NCBI RefSeq assembly: GCF_000003605.2
Contig: NW_003158733.1
Location: 17,233-41,016 of the forward strand
Direction: 5' to 3'
Length of the DNA stretch: 23,784 bases
DNA from: Saccoglossus kowalevskii
Lineage: Eukaryota; Hemichordata; Enteropneusta; Harrimaniidae
The notes under the pieces were generated by a model. That model had not been told where the DNA came from and did no database searches. It worked only from the letters and a program-made list of their open reading frames with translations. Positions 21,701 through 23,784 of the stretch are shown piece by piece; the first letter of the stretch is position 1, and every line of letters begins with the position of its first letter. The position numbers were made by a program, and so were the translations under genes.

Positions 21701-22871
21701 ACAGCAATCCTTGGATTCCCTGTGCCCCGGACACAGTGTAAGGAATCTGAAAGGACACTATGCCAACGAATATAGCTGTAATCTAAACAAAGATTGAATC
21801 TAAAATTGGAGCTTGTTAGTACAGTGAGTTAAAATGTGGAGTTGTCAAGGAAAACTTATGTAACAAAAATAACATACACAGTTATGATAACATAATAAAC
21901 ATGATAACATGATAAACGCGGTAGGTTCCCGGGAAACTAAACGGGTGAATTTTGAAACGGATGAATTAGCGTTTGTTTTAAATGACATCATGCAATTAAT
22001 TATTGACGAGAACATTGATTCGGAAGAAGAAATTAGTAAACAAAAAGGTAAAATGGCTACAGACGTATTTATAACTATTGTAGCGTTGAATAACATTTTT
22101 AAATGTACAATTGGTTTCTGAAAGGATTTAATAGAGGCATGTACCCAATCTAAATTAGTAAATTTACACTATCTATGAACATAATTCCAAATAATTATTA
22201 AAAACTTTAGATATATGAGGCAGATATTTATTTAAGTATGTTTTTAATTTATATTATACTGAGCCAAATTATTAGGATGACCATACTACGCATGCGCAAA
22301 CAACACCAAAACAGTTTTAAAAAATTGTTGCTGACAAAACTGTTATTCGACGCAATGTTATATGGATTATAGAATTTGAATACTTTGTAAAAAAAATACA
22401 GCTCATAGTCATTTGATAGGTGATTTTCCGTTCAACTGCGAGATCTCGCGAGTTGCTTGAAAGACGCGTGCCGAACATCTGCCGCAAAGATCGAACGATT
22501 TGATTTTGAACTCGAATTTCTTGGCTTAGATTTTTGACAGGGGAATATTGACCATCATCAAATGTGTACAGCACATTATTAAGCATGGAAATATCCCCAA
22601 AAATACTTTCGCGTTTGTCGAAACCTACGCGATGTTTGTCTCCACTAGGACGCTATAACTATTATCAGACATCATTCTTTCGCACAGTCGATTGTATTTG
22701 GGCTATCCACATATATCAGAGTAATAAGGTAAGGTAAGTATACGTCACGTGGTAGTTGTACTTACGACACTATTGATGATCCTCAGTTTCATTCGTCCTG
22801 GATCGCGTAATACTTGAAGGCTACCTCTCCACATCAATGCCATAAACTGCTGAAGCCAGCCGTTTTTATAT
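12617..22871 (-). CDS. White-type ABCG half-transporter, membrane half (partial; 9 exons; ATP-binding half off window)
   Basis: In transcript order: 22871-22766, 21782-21651, 20614-20522, 20289-20232, 19433-19356, 17797-17692, 15772-15672, 14821-14751, 12736-12617. Together 865 nt: one base of a split codon, 287 codons and a stop, with all phases matching. The protein is an ABC2-type membrane domain of the ABCG family: NGWLQQFMALMWR at its start, FFREH near 88-92, TYYISKTLAEIP, a YWMIGLNP turn, SGFYINVESIPVYLRWLEYLS before the large outer loop, paired Cys226/Cys233 around sequon N229, and a last helix ending in a Lys-containing tail. Order and motifs match insect White most closely. ABCG half-transporters dimerise and couple ATP hydrolysis to transport; White partners move pigment precursors, but the substrate here is unknown. 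Walker A, signature and Walker B lie upstream of position 23784 (off window). Confidence 0.93.
13380..13800. repeat. C/T-rich block with GACTC words, possible transposon remnant
   Basis: The base composition differs sharply from the AT-rich surroundings: dispersed GACTC/AAGACTCT words, the direct repeat CTCTCCAGGACT twice near 13664-13692, a TATAAGACAC word at 13571, and a hairpin TGGGGA/TCCCCA at 13588-13604. A TATA-like word followed by CT-rich sequence is LTR-like, but no matching ends or target duplication were found. Confidence 0.4.
14455..14488. repeat. ATT microsatellite
   Basis: About nine uninterrupted ATT units, then one TTT interruption and a final ATT, inside an ABCG intron 260 bp from exon h. 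Confidence 0.95.
14751..14821 (-). CDS. White-type ABCG exon h (extracellular loop with Cys pair)
   Basis: Acceptor TTTTCTTAG|AATGTA, donor TTG|GTGAGT. 71 nt; two bases complete Glu225, then 23 codons CNRNSTKCLHSGAIILDKYNFYL. The two cysteines flank an NST sequon, as in the extracellular loop of White and ABCG2-like transporters, where a disulphide and N-glycan are known. It is a very small exon, missed by simple ORF calling, and the only candidate found that joins exon g to exon i in phase. Confidence 0.88.
14822..15671 (-). other. ABCG intron between exons g and h
   Basis: 850 bp. At 15180-15340 there is an unusually CG-rich patch with CTCCGCCCCC (GC-box-like), TGACGTAG and GCGCGCGC-type words. 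The + strand frame at 14801-15109 overlaps exon h in antisense and lacks an ATG start. Confidence 0.8.
15672..15772 (-). CDS. White-type ABCG exon g (post-TM5 re-entry and loop)
   Basis: Acceptor TTATAACAG|GTCGAT, donor ACACAG|GTTAGT. 101 nt; the first base completes Glu191. It encodes SIPVYLRWLEYLSYTRYG and ECLSITQWYGYENT, aligning with the IPVYLxWLSYLSWFRYxxEGLxINQW block of White. The usual INQW is ITQW here. It was found by matching the phase left open by exon f. Confidence 0.93.
15773..17691 (-). other. ABCG intron between exons f and g
   Basis: 1.9 kb. It holds an inverted-repeat element at 16845-16981. Several open frames (16387-16614 on -, 17018-17176, 17051-17278 and 17247-17480 on +) are present but match nothing recognised. 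Confidence 0.75.
16845..16981. mobile_element. Small TIR element, family copy 1
   Basis: The left end begins TTTAAAGCGCGGTGG, then TCGTCGCGCAGCGCGTGTTCGA; the right end in reverse complement reads TTAAATGGCGACAG, then TCGTCGTGCCGCGTCCTGTTCGA. The interior is only about 60 bp. The ends match those of the elements at 22994 and 23540. Confidence 0.7.
17692..17797 (-). CDS. White-type ABCG exon f (TM5)
   Basis: Acceptor TTTTATAG|GAATAG, donor TCGA|GTAAGT. 106 nt. It encodes GIAVSAACTNDGVALTV, then AAMIILPIEVFSGFYINV: the classic ABCG TM5 ending in FSGFYIN just before the large extracellular loop. Confidence 0.93.
17798..19355 (-). other. ABCG intron between exons e and f
   Basis: 1.6 kb of mostly AT-rich DNA. 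An open frame at 18109-18318 on + has no recognisable features. Nothing else was seen. Confidence 0.75.
19356..19433 (-). CDS. White-type ABCG exon e (TM4)
   Basis: Acceptor GTTACAG|GATTGA, donor CTAG|GTTTGT. 78 nt, phases 1 in and 1 out. It encodes GLNPAIERYLLH and the hydrophobic helix ILLLFLVGIAAASL. The donor GTTTGT is weak compared with GTAAGT used elsewhere, so skipping or alternative use is possible; skipping would keep the frame (78 is divisible by 3) but delete TM4. Confidence 0.9.
19434..20231 (-). other. ABCG intron between exons d and e
   Basis: 798 bp. A C run interrupted by one T lies at about 19782-19798. Otherwise nothing recognisable. Confidence 0.8.
20232..20289 (-). CDS. 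White-type ABCG exon d (TM3)
   Basis: Acceptor ATTTTCAG|ATCCCG, donor ATAG|GTAAAA; 19 codons plus one base. IPTAFFVALLAGTAAYWMI is TM3 and continues the conserved AE|IP junction. A 232-bp intron separates it from exon c, the shortest intron of the gene in this window. Confidence 0.9.
20522..20614 (-). CDS. White-type ABCG exon c (REH motif, intracellular loop)
   Basis: Acceptor TTTCCACAG|ACTATA, donor GAG|GTAGGT; 31 codons, phase 0. FFREHFNGMYRTDTYYISKTLAE is the highly conserved cytoplasmic loop of ABCG transporters (FxREH/A...Y...TY...K.LAELP), which contacts the ATP-binding domain. Confidence 0.92.
20866..21400. repeat. 11-bp G-rich minisatellite, about 48 units
   Basis: The + strand unit is GTGTGGACGTA with variants GTGTGGGCGTG, GTGAGGGCGTA and GCGTGGGCGTA; occasional 6-bp units (GGCGTA) break the register. 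A 61-bp block (five 11-mers plus one 6-mer) at 20890 is repeated exactly at 20951. Because 11 is not a multiple of 3 and the units carry no minus-strand stop, long His/Pro/Thr/Arg frames stay open on the - strand; these are not genes. The left edge is a perfect hairpin CACCACG-AGA-CGTGGTG at 20856-20872. Confidence 0.95.
21516..21596 (+). promoter_or_regulatory. Paired CCAAT boxes and TATA-like word inside the intron
   Basis: GCTGATTGG-TATTCGC occurs at 21516-21532 and 21553-21569 (one mismatch); the complement CCAATCAGC is the full NF-Y consensus. TATAAATC follows at about 21591. The arrangement resembles a + strand promoter, antisense to the transporter. No transcript evidence. Confidence 0.35.
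21651..21782 (-). CDS. White-type ABCG exon b (TM1-TM2)
   Basis: Acceptor TTGTTTAG|ATTACA, donor AGG|GTAGGT; 44 codons, phase 0 at both ends. ITAIFVGIVSFQIPY completes TM1; GIQGLLYVMLYLIGV is TM2. The outer segment VSGAQGIQG matches the place where relatives read GxxNINGxxF. Confidence 0.85.
21783..22765 (-). other. ABCG intron between exons a and b
   Basis: 983 bp. It contains an acidic + strand frame at 21909-22121 and a - strand frame at 22317-22586, neither recognised. Confidence 0.75.
21909..22121 (+). CDS. Unrecognised acidic 70-codon ORF, possible mobile-element fragment
   Basis: I do not recognise it. It starts MINAVGSRETKRVNFETDE and has a run rich in Asp/Glu (IIDENIDSEEEISKQKGK). 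This composition is more protein-like than other intronic frames, though a frame of this length can arise by chance. It lies antisense to the transporter, about 310 bp after the CCAAT/TATA cluster. It could be an exon, a transposase remnant or chance; GGTAAAATGG within it could act as a donor. Confidence 0.2.
   Translation: MINAVGSRETKRVNFETDELAFVLNDIMQLIIDENIDSEEEISKQKGKMATDVFITIVALNNIFKCTIGF
22766..22871 (-). CDS. White-type ABCG exon a (membrane domain start, elbow helix)
   Basis: Minus-strand acceptor TATTTCAG|AT and donor GTC|GTAAGT. One base of a split codon plus 35 codons: YKNGWLQQFMALMWRGS, LRDPGRMKLR, INSV. The WR-x-x-L-x-x-LRDP pattern is the connecting helix and first membrane helix of ABCG transporters. 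No earlier exon was recognised between 22872 and 23784. Confidence 0.88.
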
Positions 22872-22993
22872 CTGAAATACAAATAACAATCTTCTCTGAT
22901 TTCCATTAATTATGTTATGTGGCCCAGAAGTTGCAGAAACAAACCTAGACACATAATTCTTTACTGTAAATCTGTAAAATTAGCATGACAGTA

Positions 22994-23151
22994 TTTAAAG
23001 CGGTGGAGTCGTCACCTGCGCATGCGTCAGATTGCCATAGCGTGTCATTGTTTACAAACAAGCGTCTACCCATGAGCCTTTGCGTTTTAGCGTTTTTAGC
23101 TTGGGACTCAATTCCCGCGCGTGCGCAGATGACGACCCTCTCGCTTTAAAT
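22994..23151. mobile_element. Small TIR element (MITE), family copy 2
   Basis: The left end TTTAAAGCGGTGGAG, then TCGTCACCTGCGCATGCG, and the right end (reverse complement) TTTAAAGCGAGAGGG, then TCGTCATCTGCGCACGCG, are about 85% alike over 33 bp. About 158 bp in total, no ORF. The flanking bases show no convincing target duplication. It lies in the ABCG intron upstream of exon a. Confidence 0.8.
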
Positions 23152-23391
23152 TACTTGTATTACATGGATATAAGCCTGACCAGCATTCACAAAAGGAAAC
23201 ATAGTTTCCATAGAACACAATATAAAGAATTATTACATTGACATACCACTATTTTGAAAAAATGATTTAAGACATCCAAAAGTATTTTGTCAGTCAGAAT
23301 ATATATTGTTGACCAGGCAACAATGTTGTATAGGGGAATCAATAATTACAACACTAGTAAGATGGGAGATGTTGAATTGTTTAAGTTACGA

Positions 23392-23491
23392 ACATCGAGT
23401 TACGAAAACGCCGAGTTACAAAAATTATCACGCCTATATTTTAGAAACCACGCCCACTTTTGCGAAACCACGCCCTAATTGTACTCGATGT
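23392..23491. repeat. Nested short repeats: 9-bp inverted pair and 12-bp direct pair
   Basis: ACATCGAGT at 23392-23400 is inverted at 23483-23491; between them GAAACCACGCCC occurs at 23444 and 23464. CGAGTTAC also recurs. It may be a decayed palindromic element beside the TIR copy at 23540. Confidence 0.5.
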
Positions 23492-23539
23492 CTAATTAGC
23501 AATTAACAGAACTTCGAGCTACGAGAAGCATACGTTAAA

Positions 23540-23784
23540 ACGCGGTAGTCGTCGCGCTGCGCATGTGCGAGATATATGGGTCTTATATAAACAAAGATGG
23601 CGACTTTGACTGTTGCGCAGATCAACGAGTACGAACTGAAACGTTTCCAAGCTTTAATCAGGCAATTTTCATGTGATTGGAAGGTATCGAAGGAGTCACC
23701 GTCGGTTATCAATGAAAGTCGCGCCCAGGTCAAACCTCATACTTGTGATTTCCATTTGAAGAATGCATTGGATTGTGGGAAAAT
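23540..23784 (+). mobile_element. TIR element copy 3, 5' end, runs off window
   Basis: TTAAAACGCGGTAG, then TCGTCGCGCTGCGCATGTGCGA, matches the ends of the two small elements. Further inward ATGGGT...TAAACAA resembles the subterminal part of copy 2. Instead of a second end, an ORF follows, suggesting a longer, possibly coding relative. Confidence 0.55.
23597..23784 (+). CDS. Unrecognised ORF starting just inside the TIR, incomplete at window edge
   Basis: ATG in context AAAGATGG; 62 codons open to the last base. It begins MATLTVAQINEYELKRFQ and continues ALIRQFSCDWKVSKESPS; residues near the end contain Cys/His spaced HTCDFH...DC. It starts about 57 bp inside the repeat end, as transposon proteins often do, but I cannot match it to a transposase or THAP/zinc-finger family. 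It could also be the first exon of a host gene whose promoter lies in the element. Confidence 0.35.
   Translation, partial: MATLTVAQINEYELKRFQALIRQFSCDWKVSKESPSVINESRAQVKPHTCDFHLKNALDCGK

Larger units (their letters stand above)
22872..23784 (-). other. ABCG intron upstream of exon a, continuing off window
   Basis: No exon of the ATP-binding half (Walker A, LSGGE signature or Walker B) was recognised here on the - strand. The stretch is taken up by two TIR elements and short palindromic repeats. Confidence 0.65.

Noticed and set aside
22317..22586. 89-codon minus-strand frame in the first visible ABCG intron
   Set aside because: I tested it as an upstream transporter exon, but it lacks ABC motifs and lies downstream of exon a in transcript order; possible repeat debris.
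1..23784. CRISPR arrays, bacterial operons, rRNA, phage genes
   Set aside because: None seen; introns and splice signals show the sequence is animal nuclear DNA.

Overview
The window reads as nuclear DNA of an invertebrate animal, most likely a lophotrochozoan such as a mollusc. It is AT-rich, with short coding exons separated by long introns with GT-AG borders, many small palindromic repeats, and no bacterial-style gene packing. The phylum is an inference from gene structure and repeat style; no species can be named.

Two protein genes can be assembled exon by exon, with every splice phase consistent. They point toward each other. On the + strand, 2022-9507 is a complete five-exon gene of 539 codons for a type II Golgi/ER membrane protein of the GDP-fucose O-fucosyltransferase superfamily. 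On the - strand, nine exons between 22871 and 12617 encode the last 287 residues of a White-type ABCG half-transporter. That is the whole membrane half, ending in a normal stop; the ATP-binding half must lie beyond position 23784.

Layout: 1-2021 is non-coding upstream DNA with the presumed promoter and leader of the fucosyltransferase gene. 2022-9507 is that gene; intron 1 is 2.9 kb and intron 3 opens with a hairpin element. 9508-12616 is the gap between the two 3' ends, holding a short tandem repeat next to the transporter gene. 12617-23784 is the transporter gene, whose introns carry most of the repeats: an ATT microsatellite, a C/T-rich block, a GC-box patch, an 11-bp minisatellite of about 0.5 kb, and three members of one terminal-inverted-repeat family (16845, 22994 and 23540). 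The third of these leads into an open reading frame that runs off the window.

The two genes have no obvious joint function: one would fucosylate proteins in the secretory pathway, the other would move small substrates (pigment precursors in insect White) across membranes. Most other open frames look like chance or repeat-driven frames. The best candidates for something undescribed are the terminal-inverted-repeat family with its ORF, and a promoter-like CCAAT/TATA cluster followed by a + strand acidic ORF inside a transporter intron.
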